Below are positions 16,544 through 24,677 of a DNA stretch of 64,000 bases, piece by piece. The DNA comes from Bog-473 sp963788585 (GTDB lineage: Bacteria > Actinomycetota > Acidimicrobiia > Acidimicrobiales > RAAP-2). The notes below the pieces were generated by a model that saw only the letters and a program-made list of their open reading frames with translations, searched no databases and was not told the origin of the DNA. Positions within the stretch are counted from its first letter, which is position 1; each line of letters starts with the position of its first letter. The position numbers were made by a program, and so were the translations under genes. The stretch spans positions 62,001 through 126,000 of the forward strand of contig CAWBHA010000005.1 of the NCBI GenBank assembly GCA_963788585.1, in the 5' to 3' direction.

Positions 16544-17035
16544 GTGCGGCGCTGGGACAGGCATCCGATCCGGCATCTCGGCTGGGCCCTGGCCGCGCTC
16601 CCCCTGGCTCTCGCCGCGTGCAGCTCCAGCCCGGCGGGCCCGGGCGGCACGGCCGGCCAGTCCGCCGACACCACGCTGCAGAACGCCGGCCAGACGGCCC
16701 AATCGGCCCTGCACGGGTACGCGACCAAGGTCACCGGGTGCAAGACGGCGTCGAGCCCCGTCACCTGCCTCGAGGCGGCCGACCGCTCGCTCGGCGGCCA
16801 GATCCACGACTACGCCAACGTCCTCGCCACCGGTCGGGGGTTCACGGCGCCCCCGACCGACCTCGCCGCAGCGCGCAACGCGGCGCAGACGCTGGCCAAC
16901 AGCCTCGAGATCCTCGGCGACGCGGAACCGAACCAGGCCAACTACGACCAGGTCCAGAACACCTTCAACGTCGACGCAGCCATCACCCAGCTGGAGAACG
17001 CCATCGCCAAGGTGGGCGGCGCCGGCGGCCGCTGA
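16544..17035 (+). CDS. small lipoprotein of unknown function
   Basis: A 163-residue predicted lipoprotein. A basic N-terminus (MRRWDRHPIRH) and a hydrophobic helix lead to the lipobox LAAC near residues 23-26, followed by a Ser/Gly/Pro linker. The mature part is alpha-helical, with two cysteines (GCKTASSPVTC) that could form a disulfide, and NANYDQ-like repeats are absent. No family is recognised. GTG at 16544 is chosen because it supplies the signal peptide and fits the -10 spacing. It is convergent with thrB, ending 9 bases from that gene's end. Confidence 0.7.
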   Translation: MRRWDRHPIRHLGWALAALPLALAACSSSPAGPGGTAGQSADTTLQNAGQTAQSALHGYATKVTGCKTASSPVTCLEAADRSLGGQIHDYANVLATGRGFTAPPTDLAAARNAAQTLANSLEILGDAEPNQANYDQVQNTFNVDAAITQLENAIAKVGGAGGR

Positions 17036-17044
17036 GGCACGGGC

Positions 17045-17911
17045 CTACAGCGCGACCACCGCGTCGTCGCCGTAGACGAGACCACGGCGGTCGGCGCGCA
17101 GCGCCATCACCCGGCCCTCGACACCCGACGCGGACAGTGCGGACCCGGCGTCGACGAGGGTCGCGTCGACGGCCGCCGCCGACACGATGCCGAGCAGCGT
17201 CGGTCCCGCGCCCGACCAGCAGGCGGCCAGCGCCCCGGCGTCGACGAGACCCTGCAAGAGCGCGGGTGCCTCGGGGAACAGCGCGGTCCGGGCCGCCTGA
17301 TGCATGCGGTCCTCCGTCGCCGCGGCCACGAGCGAGGCCGGGTCGCCCAGGCCGGCGAGCAGGAGCCCCATCCGGCCCAGGTTGAAGACGGCGTCCGACC
17401 GGCTCAACGACTCGGGCAGGACACCGCGGGCCTCGGGCGTCGCGAGGTCGCGGTCGGGGACGATGGCGACGAAGGCCAGCTCGCCGCTCAGTGGCAACGA
17501 CGCATGCACGGGACGTCCCCCGACGGTCGTGGCGGCCACCAGGCCGCCGAACGCGCTGGCGGCGGCGTTCTCGGGGTGCCCGTCGTAGGCGGCCGCGATG
17601 GCGAAGGGGTCCTCGGCGCCGGCCGCCGCCGCCGCGGCCGCGGCCAGTGCGGCGGAGGAGCCCAGCCCCCGGGCGACCGGTATCTGCGACCGCACGGTCA
17701 CCGCGAATCGGTCGTGGCCGAGGACCTCCGTCGCGACCCGGGCCGCCAGGTGGGACGCGTCGTCGAAGAGGCCAGAGCCCTCGCCCTCACTGTGCACCTG
17801 CAGCGTCGCTGCCGGCTCGACCTCCACGCTCACGTACCGGTCGAGCGCCACGGCCAGGGTGTCGAATCCCGGCCCGAGGTTCGCCGACGACGCGGGGGCC
17901 CTGGCGCGCAC
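17045..17911 (-). CDS. thrB: homoserine kinase ThrB
   Basis: Phosphorylates L-homoserine for threonine synthesis. This 288-residue GHMP kinase has the N-terminal PASSANLGPGFD motif, the ATP-binding glycine-rich loop PVARGLGSSAALAAA (about residues 80-94) and the C-terminal GHMP motif SGAGPTLLGI. GTG at 17911 is taken as start. The homoserine dehydrogenase and threonine synthase genes usually next to it are not here. It lies 17 bases downstream of the carboxypeptidase gene on the same strand. Confidence 0.92.
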   Translation of the reverse strand: MRARAPASSANLGPGFDTLAVALDRYVSVEVEPAATLQVHSEGEGSGLFDDASHLAARVATEVLGHDRFAVTVRSQIPVARGLGSSAALAAAAAAAAGAEDPFAIAAAYDGHPENAAASAFGGLVAATTVGGRPVHASLPLSGELAFVAIVPDRDLATPEARGVLPESLSRSDAVFNLGRMGLLLAGLGDPASLVAAATEDRMHQAARTALFPEAPALLQGLVDAGALAACWSGAGPTLLGIVSAAAVDATLVDAGSALSASGVEGRVMALRADRRGLVYGDDAVVAL

Positions 17912-17928
17912 GACGCCAGGTTACGCGG

Positions 17929-19263
17929 CTAGAAGATGCGCTGGAGCAGCGTCGGGCGCGGGACGTCCCGGTCGAGGCGGACAGGCACCACGACGCGTTG
18001 GGTGCCGAGCGTCACCGTCACCGCGCCCACCCGCGTGCCGGCGCGGGCCTGATCCGTGAGGTGGCCCACCGGGACGAAGGTACGCGCCGCCTGCACGCCG
18101 GGCCACGTGAGCACGGACGCCGACGAGGCGGCGCGCGCGTCGACGACCTTCCCGGCCTCGCTCACGTGCGAGACCACGGTGTCGCCGTCGACGACCCGGG
18201 TCGACCCGACCAGCGGCCCGGCCGCGTTGACCAAGGCCAGCCCGTGCAGGCCGGCCTGGGCGAGGGCTTCGGCGCCCTGCTGCCCGGTGACCGCCGCCAG
18301 CAACAGCACGTTGCGCCCGTGCAGCTGGCGCACGACCGCGAGCACGTCGCAGCCGCCCGCGGCACTCGTGAAGCCCGACTTGACCCCGATCGTCCCGTCG
18401 AAGCCGAGGAACGGCGTGTAGGTCGAGATGGTCCCCGCCACCGGCAGCGTGACGGAGGACATCTGGACCATGGAGGCGAAGGCCGCGTTGGCCATGTCCG
18501 GCGCGGCGACCTTGAGCAGGTCCCCGGCGGTCGACACCGAGGCCGGATCGACCCCACTGGCGTCGGCGAAGTGCGACTGCGTCATACCCAGCCGCGCCGC
18601 GTCGGCGTTCATCTTGGCCACGAACGCCGGAATCGAGCCGGCATCCCACCGCGCGAGCAAGTCCGCGTAGTTGTCCGCCGAGTGGACGAGCAGCCCCGTC
18701 ATCACCTGCTGTTCGGTCAACTGCTCGTTCAGGACCACCTGCGCGTTGGAGTCGTCGTCGACGGTGTCGTTGTCGTAGTCGTCGACGTCGGCCTGGCTCA
18801 CGGTGATGGTCGGCCCCGGCTGGCCGAGTGCCAGCGGGTGGTCGTGCAGGATGACGTACGCGGTCATGAGCTTGGTGAGGCTCGCCACCGGTGCCGGCTG
18901 CTCGGGCCCGGACGCGACGTTGACACCGATCGCGGGAACCGCGACGGCGCCCTCGCCCGTGGCCGGCCACGGGAGCGCGACCGCCTGCGCGGGGACATGC
19001 ACGCCGCGCGCCAGGACCGGCGTCACCGCTGGGGCCGGGTCGGGTGTGTGGAGCCGGAGGCCGACGAACGCGCCTGCGGCCGCCACGACAAGAAGGAGGA
19101 CGACCAGCGCGACGAGCCAGCGGCGCGAGCGCCCGCGCTGCCGGGTGCGCTCGCCGTGGCGTCCCCGTTGCGGTGGCGGCTCGGGGGGCGCCGGAGACGG
19201 ATGCAGCGAGTCGAGCCGGAAGGGCGCCACCATCAACGGCGGCGCCGCGGTCTCCCGCGTCAC
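17929..19263 (-). CDS. D-alanyl-D-alanine carboxypeptidase (PBP5-like, S11)
   Basis: A 444-residue membrane-anchored, extracytoplasmic peptidoglycan carboxypeptidase. A proline-rich, basic cytoplasmic tail (about 1-48) precedes one membrane helix (about residues 49-71). The catalytic motifs are S-x-x-K (SLTK) near residue 128 and K-S-G (GVKSGFTSAAGG) near residue 294. Motif two, normally S-x-N, reads S-A-D followed by N (VHSADNYAD). The C-terminal beta-domain is present. The start overlaps the ftsK stop by 4 bases, linking wall remodelling with division. Confidence 0.88.
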   Translation of the reverse strand: MTRETAAPPLMVAPFRLDSLHPSPAPPEPPPQRGRHGERTRQRGRSRRWLVALVVLLLVVAAAGAFVGLRLHTPDPAPAVTPVLARGVHVPAQAVALPWPATGEGAVAVPAIGVNVASGPEQPAPVASLTKLMTAYVILHDHPLALGQPGPTITVSQADVDDYDNDTVDDDSNAQVVLNEQLTEQQVMTGLLVHSADNYADLLARWDAGSIPAFVAKMNADAARLGMTQSHFADASGVDPASVSTAGDLLKVAAPDMANAAFASMVQMSSVTLPVAGTISTYTPFLGFDGTIGVKSGFTSAAGGCDVLAVVRQLHGRNVLLLAAVTGQQGAEALAQAGLHGLALVNAAGPLVGSTRVVDGDTVVSHVSEAGKVVDARAASSASVLTWPGVQAARTFVPVGHLTDQARAGTRVGAVTVTLGTQRVVVPVRLDRDVPRPTLLQRIF

Positions 19264-21731
19264 CTCCCGCTCAGGGCGTCGAGCTCTTCGGGCGTCATGA
19301 GGACGGCGCGGGCCTTGGAGCCTTCGCTCGGCCCGACCACGCCCTGCCGCTCGAGCAGGTCCATCAGCCGCCCGGCGCGCGCGAAGCCGACGCGCAGCTT
19401 GCGCTGCAGCATGGAGGTCGAGCCGAGCTGGGAGCGCACCACGAGATCGCGCGCCTGCACGAGGTACTCGTCGTCGTCATCGTCGACGACGTCGCCGCCC
19501 GCCGGACCGTCCTCGATCCCCTCGATGCCGACGATGGCCTCCGCCTGGCCGCCCTGGGCACGCCAGTGGCCGACCACGTCGCGTACCTCCTCCTCCGAGA
19601 CCCAGGGGGCCTGCAGGCGGCGCGGGATGTTCGAGGAGGCCGTGAGCAAGAGCATGTCCCCCTTGCCTATCAGGCGCTCGGCTCCGGGTTGGTCCAGGAT
19701 GACCCGGCTGTCGGCCAGCGACGACACGGAGAAGGCCATCCGGCTGGGGATGTTGGCCTTGATGACCCCGGTGATGACGTCGACCGATGGCCGCTGGGTG
19801 GCGATGACCAGGTGGATCCCGACCGCCCGCGCCATCTGGGCGATGCGCACGATGGAGTCCTCGACGTCGCGTGCCGCCACCATCATCAGGTCGTTGAGCT
19901 CGTCGACCACGACGAGGATGAAGGGGAGGGTCTCCGGGGGCTCGGGCTCGTCCTCGAGCTCGGCGACGTCCTCGACGGCCGGGTGGTCCTCGCCGAGGGC
20001 GCGGGCCGCGGCGTCGCGGGCCTGCCGGCGGTCCGACACCGGCGTCGCGATGCGGCCCTCCTCGACCAGTTGGTTGTACCCCGTGATGTCGCGCACGCCG
20101 TTCTCGGCCAGCAGGTCGTAGCGGCGCTCCATCTCCTTGACCGCCCAGGCCAGTGCGTTGGCCGCCTTCTTGGGGTCGACGACCACCGGGTTCAAGAGGT
20201 GCGGGAGCCCGTCGTACTGTCCCAGCTCGACCCGCTTGGGGTCGACCAGGATCAGCTTCACCTTGTCCGGCGTGTCGCGCACGAGGATCGACGTGATGAT
20301 CGAGTTCATGCACGACGACTTGCCCGAGCCGGTCGCACCCGAGATGAGGATGTGCGGCATCTCGGCCAGGTTCGCCATGACCGCCCGGCCGGCGATGTCG
20401 CGGCCCATGGCCACGTCGAGCGGATGGGAGGTGGACGAAGGCTTGGCCTCGCGCGACTCGAGGATGTCGCGCAGCGAGACGAGCTGGCGGGTCCGGTTGG
20501 GCACCTCGACGCCGATGGCCGACTTACCCGGGATGGGCGCCAGGATGCGGACGTCGGGCGACGCCATGGCGTAGGCGATGTCCTTGGAGAGGCTGGTCAC
20601 GCGGGCCACCTTGACGCCCGGGCCGAGCTCCAGCTCGTAGCGGGTGACGGTCGGCCCCACGCGGCAGCCGACCAGCCGGGTCTCGACGCCGTGGGCGGAC
20701 AGTGCCCGCACGAGGTCCTCCCCGGCGGCGTCGATCTGGCGCTGGTCTTGGCGCAGCTTCTTCGACGCGTGCAGCAGCGAGAGGGACGGGAGCACCCACT
20801 CCCCCGGCGCCCGCGCCGCCGCCGGCGCCCGCGGCCCCCCCACCAGAGCCGGCTCGTGCTCGGGTTCGGGCTCGGGGTCGAGGGGGATGTCGATGTCGGG
20901 CTCCGTCAGGTCGGCCGGGGCGGGTGGGTCGATGTCCTCGGGATCGGGGTGCGGCGGCGGGGGCGAGGTGGCCACCTCCTCGTCGGCCATGCCCTGGGGG
21001 GCGACGAGGAAGGGCTTGCCCCGCCACAGCTCGGCGGCCGTGCGCCCCGCCGCCGCGGCGCCCGTGCGCACGCCGCGGCCCACCGCGGCGAGCGGGACCC
21101 CGGTCGCGATCAGGATGGCCACCAGCACCAGCGCGACGAGGAGCACCGCCGCACCGGCGGTGCCGAGGCCGGCGTGCAGCGGGCGCCCGACCAGCGCGCC
21201 GAGCGCGCCGCCGCCGTTGCGCAGCGCGGGCGAGTCCGACAACCGCGGGGTGCCCTTGGCCAGCTCGGCCAGCCCGCACACGCCGAGGAGGCCGAGCCCG
21301 ATGCCGATGGCCAGGCGCAGCGGGTCCGCCCCGCCGTGCTCGTGCCTGTCGTCGCGCTCGCTGCGCTCGCCGCGATCGACGAGCAGGGCCACACCGGCAC
21401 CGAAGGAGACCAGCGGCAGCAGCACGCGGGCCCAACCGGCGAACAGCGCCAGGCCGGTGTTCACCCAATGGCCGACGGGGCCGAGCTGCTGGCCCCACAG
21501 GGCGAGGGCGAGCAGGACCCCGAGCGTGACGAGGCCGACCGCCCAGAGGTCGCGCGCCTGGATGCGCCAGAACGGCGGTTTCGGCGGCGGCGCGCGCCGC
21601 GCTCGGGCGGCCGGCTTCTTGGCCGCGGCGCGGGCCGGCGCCCGCGTCGCGGTGCCCCCTCGCGTCCTGGTCACCACAGTGCGGCCGAGATTACTGCCTG
21701 ACCTGGTGGTTCTGGCGGACACCCGCCCCAT
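19260..21731 (-). CDS. ftsK: DNA translocase FtsK
   Basis: Septal DNA pump that clears chromosomes and activates XerCD recombination. The 823-residue protein has four N-terminal membrane helices (about residues 60-220), a short acidic linker (PEPEPEHEP), the alpha and beta motor domains with Walker A GATGSGKSSC and Walker B ILVVVDELNDLMM, and a C-terminal gamma winged helix (GSTSMLQRKLRVGFARAGRLM) that reads KOPS-type sites. A 40-residue acidic insertion sits between the Walker motifs. The ATG at 21731 lies 7 bases from a perfect SOS box whose arm contains TATGTT, so expression may rise on DNA damage, as for E. coli ftsK. Confidence 0.96.
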   Translation of the reverse strand: MGRVSARTTRSGSNLGRTVVTRTRGGTATRAPARAAAKKPAARARRAPPPKPPFWRIQARDLWAVGLVTLGVLLALALWGQQLGPVGHWVNTGLALFAGWARVLLPLVSFGAGVALLVDRGERSERDDRHEHGGADPLRLAIGIGLGLLGVCGLAELAKGTPRLSDSPALRNGGGALGALVGRPLHAGLGTAGAAVLLVALVLVAILIATGVPLAAVGRGVRTGAAAAGRTAAELWRGKPFLVAPQGMADEEVATSPPPPHPDPEDIDPPAPADLTEPDIDIPLDPEPEPEHEPALVGGPRAPAAARAPGEWVLPSLSLLHASKKLRQDQRQIDAAGEDLVRALSAHGVETRLVGCRVGPTVTRYELELGPGVKVARVTSLSKDIAYAMASPDVRILAPIPGKSAIGVEVPNRTRQLVSLRDILESREAKPSSTSHPLDVAMGRDIAGRAVMANLAEMPHILISGATGSGKSSCMNSIITSILVRDTPDKVKLILVDPKRVELGQYDGLPHLLNPVVVDPKKAANALAWAVKEMERRYDLLAENGVRDITGYNQLVEEGRIATPVSDRRQARDAAARALGEDHPAVEDVAELEDEPEPPETLPFILVVVDELNDLMMVAARDVEDSIVRIAQMARAVGIHLVIATQRPSVDVITGVIKANIPSRMAFSVSSLADSRVILDQPGAERLIGKGDMLLLTASSNIPRRLQAPWVSEEEVRDVVGHWRAQGGQAEAIVGIEGIEDGPAGGDVVDDDDDEYLVQARDLVVRSQLGSTSMLQRKLRVGFARAGRLMDLLERQGVVGPSEGSKARAVLMTPEELDALSGR

Positions 21732-21738
21732 TGCCCTA

Positions 21739-21752
21739 CGAACATATGTTCG
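21739..21752. promoter_or_regulatory. SOS (LexA) box between ftsK and radical SAM gene
   Basis: CGAACATATGTTCG is a perfect 14-base palindrome and fits the Gram-positive LexA site GAAC-N4-GTTC. It lies 1 base upstream of the -10 hexamer TATCGT (21754-21759) of the rightward gene, and covers TATGTT, a candidate -10 of leftward ftsK. Confidence 0.85.
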
Positions 21753-21753
21753 C

Positions 21754-21759
21754 TATCGT
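21754..21759 (+). promoter_or_regulatory. -10 element of the radical SAM gene
   Basis: TATCGT, 7 bases before the ATG at 21767, directly next to the LexA box. The spacing predicts a leaderless, LexA-repressed transcript. Confidence 0.55.
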
Positions 21760-21766
21760 AGCCCGG

Positions 21767-22834
21767 ATGGCACTGCGCTGGACCCTGGCCGAGAGCGACC
21801 AGCGAGGCACCCTCTTCCCAGACGAGCGGGTGGCCGAGCGGCACATCGGCAAGGGCGCGTACGCCGGGATGGAGTTCCTCCACGTCAACGCCCGCACCAT
21901 CATCAACAGGGTGCCCCCCGAGAGCCAGATGCCCTTCCGGCACACGATCAACCCCTATCGAGGGTGCAGCCACGCCTGCGTGTACTGCTTCGCGCGACCG
22001 ACCCACGACTATCTCGGGCTCGGCATCGGCGAGGACTTCGAGCGCAAGATCGTCGTCAAGGTGAACGCGGTCGAGCGGCTGCGCGCCGAGCTGCGGTCGT
22101 CCAAGTGGGAGGGCGGCCACATCGCCATGGGCACGAACACGGACCCGTACCAGCACGCGGAGGGCAAGTACCACCTGACGCGCGGGATCGTCGAGACGTT
22201 GTCGGGGGCACGCAATCCCTTCAGCATCCTCACCAAATCGACGCTCATCCTGCGCGACGCCGCCCTGCTGGCGGCGGCGAGCGAGCGCACCGACGTGGCG
22301 GTCAGCTTCTCGGTGGGAACGCTCGACCGCTCGGTCTGGCGGCTCACCGAGCCCGGCACCCCGCCTCCGGACCGCCGGATCGAGGCGCTGCGGCGCCTGA
22401 GCGACCTCGGGATCCCGTGCGGCGTCCTGGTGGCGCCGGTGCTCCCGGGCCTCTCGGACTCCGAGACACAGCTCACCGAGGTGGTGGAGGCCTGCGCCGC
22501 CGCGGGCGCGACGTCCATCGGCGGGGTGGCGTTGCACCTGCGGGGGACGGTGCGGGGGCACTACTTCGACTGGCTCGGGCGGGAGCGGCCCGACCTGGTG
22601 CGCCTGCACCGGGGGCGCTTCCGGCGCGGCGCCTACCAGGAGGACGCGGAGCGGGAGCGCATCGAGGGCATCGTGCGGGGAGCCGCCCGCCGCTGCGGCG
22701 TGGCGCGGGGGGACCGCTACCGCGCCGCAGCTGCCGCCCCGCCGGGGGCGCCACGGGGGGCCGGGAACCAGGGCGGGAACCAGGGCGGGAACCAGGGCGG
22801 GAACCAGGAGGACCAGCAGCTGCGCCTGCTCTGA
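21767..22834 (+). CDS. Rv2578c-family radical SAM protein
   Basis: A 355-residue radical SAM protein of the SplB-like Rv2578c family. The cluster motif CSHACVYC sits near residue 70 in RGCSHACVYCFARPTHDYLG, and GTNTDPYQHAEGKYHLTR is the second family signature. In M. tuberculosis the homologue is reported in the LexA regulon (recalled from the literature, not checked), and here a perfect SOS box sits 14 bases before the start, so a DNA-damage role is plausible; the reaction is unknown. I use the ATG at 21767 rather than the in-frame TTG at 21731 because the latter would place the operator inside the gene. The C-terminus carries four GNQG repeats. Confidence 0.88.
   Translation: MALRWTLAESDQRGTLFPDERVAERHIGKGAYAGMEFLHVNARTIINRVPPESQMPFRHTINPYRGCSHACVYCFARPTHDYLGLGIGEDFERKIVVKVNAVERLRAELRSSKWEGGHIAMGTNTDPYQHAEGKYHLTRGIVETLSGARNPFSILTKSTLILRDAALLAAASERTDVAVSFSVGTLDRSVWRLTEPGTPPPDRRIEALRRLSDLGIPCGVLVAPVLPGLSDSETQLTEVVEACAAAGATSIGGVALHLRGTVRGHYFDWLGRERPDLVRLHRGRFRRGAYQEDAERERIEGIVRGAARRCGVARGDRYRAAAAAPPGAPRGAGNQGGNQGGNQGGNQEDQQLRLL
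22763..22810 (+). repeat. 12-bp tandem repeat, four copies
   Basis: GGGAACCAGGGC repeated four times (last copy ends in GAG) encodes (GNQG)n at the end of the radical SAM protein. It is in frame, so copy-number change would only alter tail length. Confidence 0.9.
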
Positions 22835-22865
22835 GGGGCGCGCCGGCGCAAGGGCCCGTCCTCCC

Positions 22866-22871
22866 TAAGAT
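22866..22871 (+). promoter_or_regulatory. -10 element of the repeat/SGNH gene
   Basis: TAAGAT, 9 bases before the ATG at 22881, with no Shine-Dalgarno; a likely leaderless or very short-leader promoter. Confidence 0.4.
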
Positions 22872-22880
22872 CTCTCGCTC

Positions 22881-24509
22881 ATGCCGGAAACGTGGACGTG
22901 GCGAACGGGTCGCCGTGTTGCCTTGGGCGTGGTGGCGTTCCTGGCCGCCACCGCCCTCGTCGTGCTGGCCCCCGCCGGTCCCGGCTCTTCCACGCGAACG
23001 GCCGGCGCCCAGCCGGCGCCCGCGCCGACGGACTCTTCGTACGCCATCGTCGACGCCGCCGGTGGCGTGATGACCTTCGGGGGCGCCGGGTACGCCGGCG
23101 ACACGCTCGGGGTCCCGCTGCAGAAGCCGATCGTCGGCGGGGCCACTGACCCCGCGGGGGGCTACTGGCTGGTGGCCTCCGACGGCGGGATCTTCGCCTT
23201 CGGGGGCGCGGCGTTCTACGGCTCGACGGGGGGCATCGCGCTCAACAAGCCCATCGTCGGCATGGCGGCCACGCCCGACGGCGGCGGCTACTGGCTGGTG
23301 GCCTCCGACGGCGGCATCTTCTCCTTCGGCGACGCGGCGTTCGACGGCTCGACCGGGAGCATCGCGCTCAACAAGCCCATCGTCGGCATGGCGGCCACGC
23401 CCGACGGCAACGGCTACTGGCTGGTGGCCTCCGACGGCGGCATCTTCTCCTTCGGCGACGCGGCATTCGACGGGTCGACGGGGAGCATGACGCTCAACAA
23501 GCCCATCGTCGGCATGGCGGCCACGCCCGACGGCGGCGGCTACTGGCTGGTGGCCTCCGACGGCGGGATCTTCACGTTCGGCGACGCGCCCTTCCTGGGC
23601 TCCACGGGCAGCCTCGTCCTCAACGAGCCGATCGTCGGCATGGCGGCCACCCCCGACGGCGGCGGCTACTGGCTCGTCGCCCAGGACGCCGGCCTCTTCG
23701 ACTACGGCGACGCCGCGTTCGCGGGCAGTGCCCAGTCGCCGCTGCACCCGCCCCTGTTCCCCACGCCGTTCTCGAACCCGATCCCACCAGTCGTCGGCAT
23801 CATGAACGAGGCCCCGGGGCCCCAGGCCACCCACCAGGGTGGCCTGCGCGTCGCGTTCGCGGGCGACTCGCTCTCCCTCTACGAGGGCGAGTACGTCGGG
23901 CAGACGTCTCCGCCCTACGCCGTCGACGACGGGGCGGCGGCGGGCTGCGGATTCACCAACGGCGCGCCGACCCTCCCATGGGCCGACCCGGGCACTCCCT
24001 ATCTGAGCTCGCCGGCCTGCGCGCTGTGGGCGTCGCAGCTGCAGTGGGTCGTCTCCCGCTTCCACCCCGACGTCACCGTGATCCAGACGGGGTATTGGGA
24101 GACCCAGGACCGGCTCTTCAATGGGAGCTACCAGTCGTTGGCGGACCCGGACTACGAGTCCTACATCGAGGGCAACCTCGTGGAGGCGGTGCAGATCGCC
24201 CACTCCGACGGCGGAGCGGTCATCCTCTCGACGTCGCCGTACTTCGCCGACGGCACGCCGTCGAACGTCGTCGACCAGTACAACGCCATCGTGCGCCAGG
24301 TGGCCGCGTCGTACCCCTACGTGTCGATCGACGACCTCTACTCGGTGCTCGACCCCGGCGGCGCCTACGCCTCGGTGGTCGACGGCATCGTGGCCCGCAG
24401 CAGCGACGGCGTCCACATCACGGCGGCGGCGGTGGACAACCTCATCGAGCCGGCCCTGAACCAGATCATCGCCAACGTCGCCGGGGCGGTCTACGCCAGC
24501 GGGGTCTAG
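22881..24509 (+). CDS. secreted repeat protein with C-terminal SGNH-hydrolase domain
   Basis: A 542-residue exported protein. A signal peptide (GRRVALGVVAFLAATALVVL, residues 10-29) precedes six beta-propeller-like repeats of 41-42 residues, each with GGYWLVASDGGIFSFGDA as its core (about residues 80-288). The C-terminal 220 residues look like an SGNH/GDSL hydrolase: block I VAFAGDSLSLYEGEY near residue 330 and the D-x-x-H block SSDGVHIT near 515. The domain may act on acylated polysaccharide or lipid outside the cell, with the repeats as a binding platform. The repeat type is, in my recollection, common in Acidimicrobiia. Cysteines (GCGFTNG, SPACAL) could form a disulfide. Confidence 0.75.
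   Translation: MPETWTWRTGRRVALGVVAFLAATALVVLAPAGPGSSTRTAGAQPAPAPTDSSYAIVDAAGGVMTFGGAGYAGDTLGVPLQKPIVGGATDPAGGYWLVASDGGIFAFGGAAFYGSTGGIALNKPIVGMAATPDGGGYWLVASDGGIFSFGDAAFDGSTGSIALNKPIVGMAATPDGNGYWLVASDGGIFSFGDAAFDGSTGSMTLNKPIVGMAATPDGGGYWLVASDGGIFTFGDAPFLGSTGSLVLNEPIVGMAATPDGGGYWLVAQDAGLFDYGDAAFAGSAQSPLHPPLFPTPFSNPIPPVVGIMNEAPGPQATHQGGLRVAFAGDSLSLYEGEYVGQTSPPYAVDDGAAAGCGFTNGAPTLPWADPGTPYLSSPACALWASQLQWVVSRFHPDVTVIQTGYWETQDRLFNGSYQSLADPDYESYIEGNLVEAVQIAHSDGGAVILSTSPYFADGTPSNVVDQYNAIVRQVAASYPYVSIDDLYSVLDPGGAYASVVDGIVARSSDGVHITAAAVDNLIEPALNQIIANVAGAVYASGV
23118..23744 (+). repeat. 126-bp tandem repeats inside the secreted-protein gene
   Basis: The motif CTCAACAAGCCCATCGTCGG recurs at 23241, 23367, 23493 and (variant) 23619, exactly 126 bases apart, preceded by a 123-base diverged copy from 23118. 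Central copies are almost identical in DNA, which implies recent duplication or gene conversion. Confidence 0.9.
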
Positions 24510-24677
24510 CCGCACCTGAGCCCAGGGCGGTGGCCGGAACCGGCGCCCGGGGGCGCTCGCCGCCGCACAACAGGCGAACAACTTCCAGGTCCCAACCGCC
24601 GAGCCGTCGCGGCACCCGGACGTTCGCGCCCCAGCCTCAGTCTCAAGTCCCGCACAAGTCCTGCCGATATCAGCGTT

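Noticed and set aside
17491..21701. Two open frames of nearly 900 codons on the plus strand across the carboxypeptidase and ftsK genes.
   Set aside because: They are antisense shadows; the minus strand encodes intact, fully conserved proteins.
21731..21766. TTG at 21731 as the start of the radical SAM protein.
   Set aside because: It would put the SOS box and -10 inside the gene and overlap the ftsK start; the ATG at 21767 has a correctly placed -10.
23118..23744. The 126-bp repeats considered as a CRISPR array or non-coding satellite.
   Set aside because: They have no unique spacers and read in one frame as a repeated protein domain.
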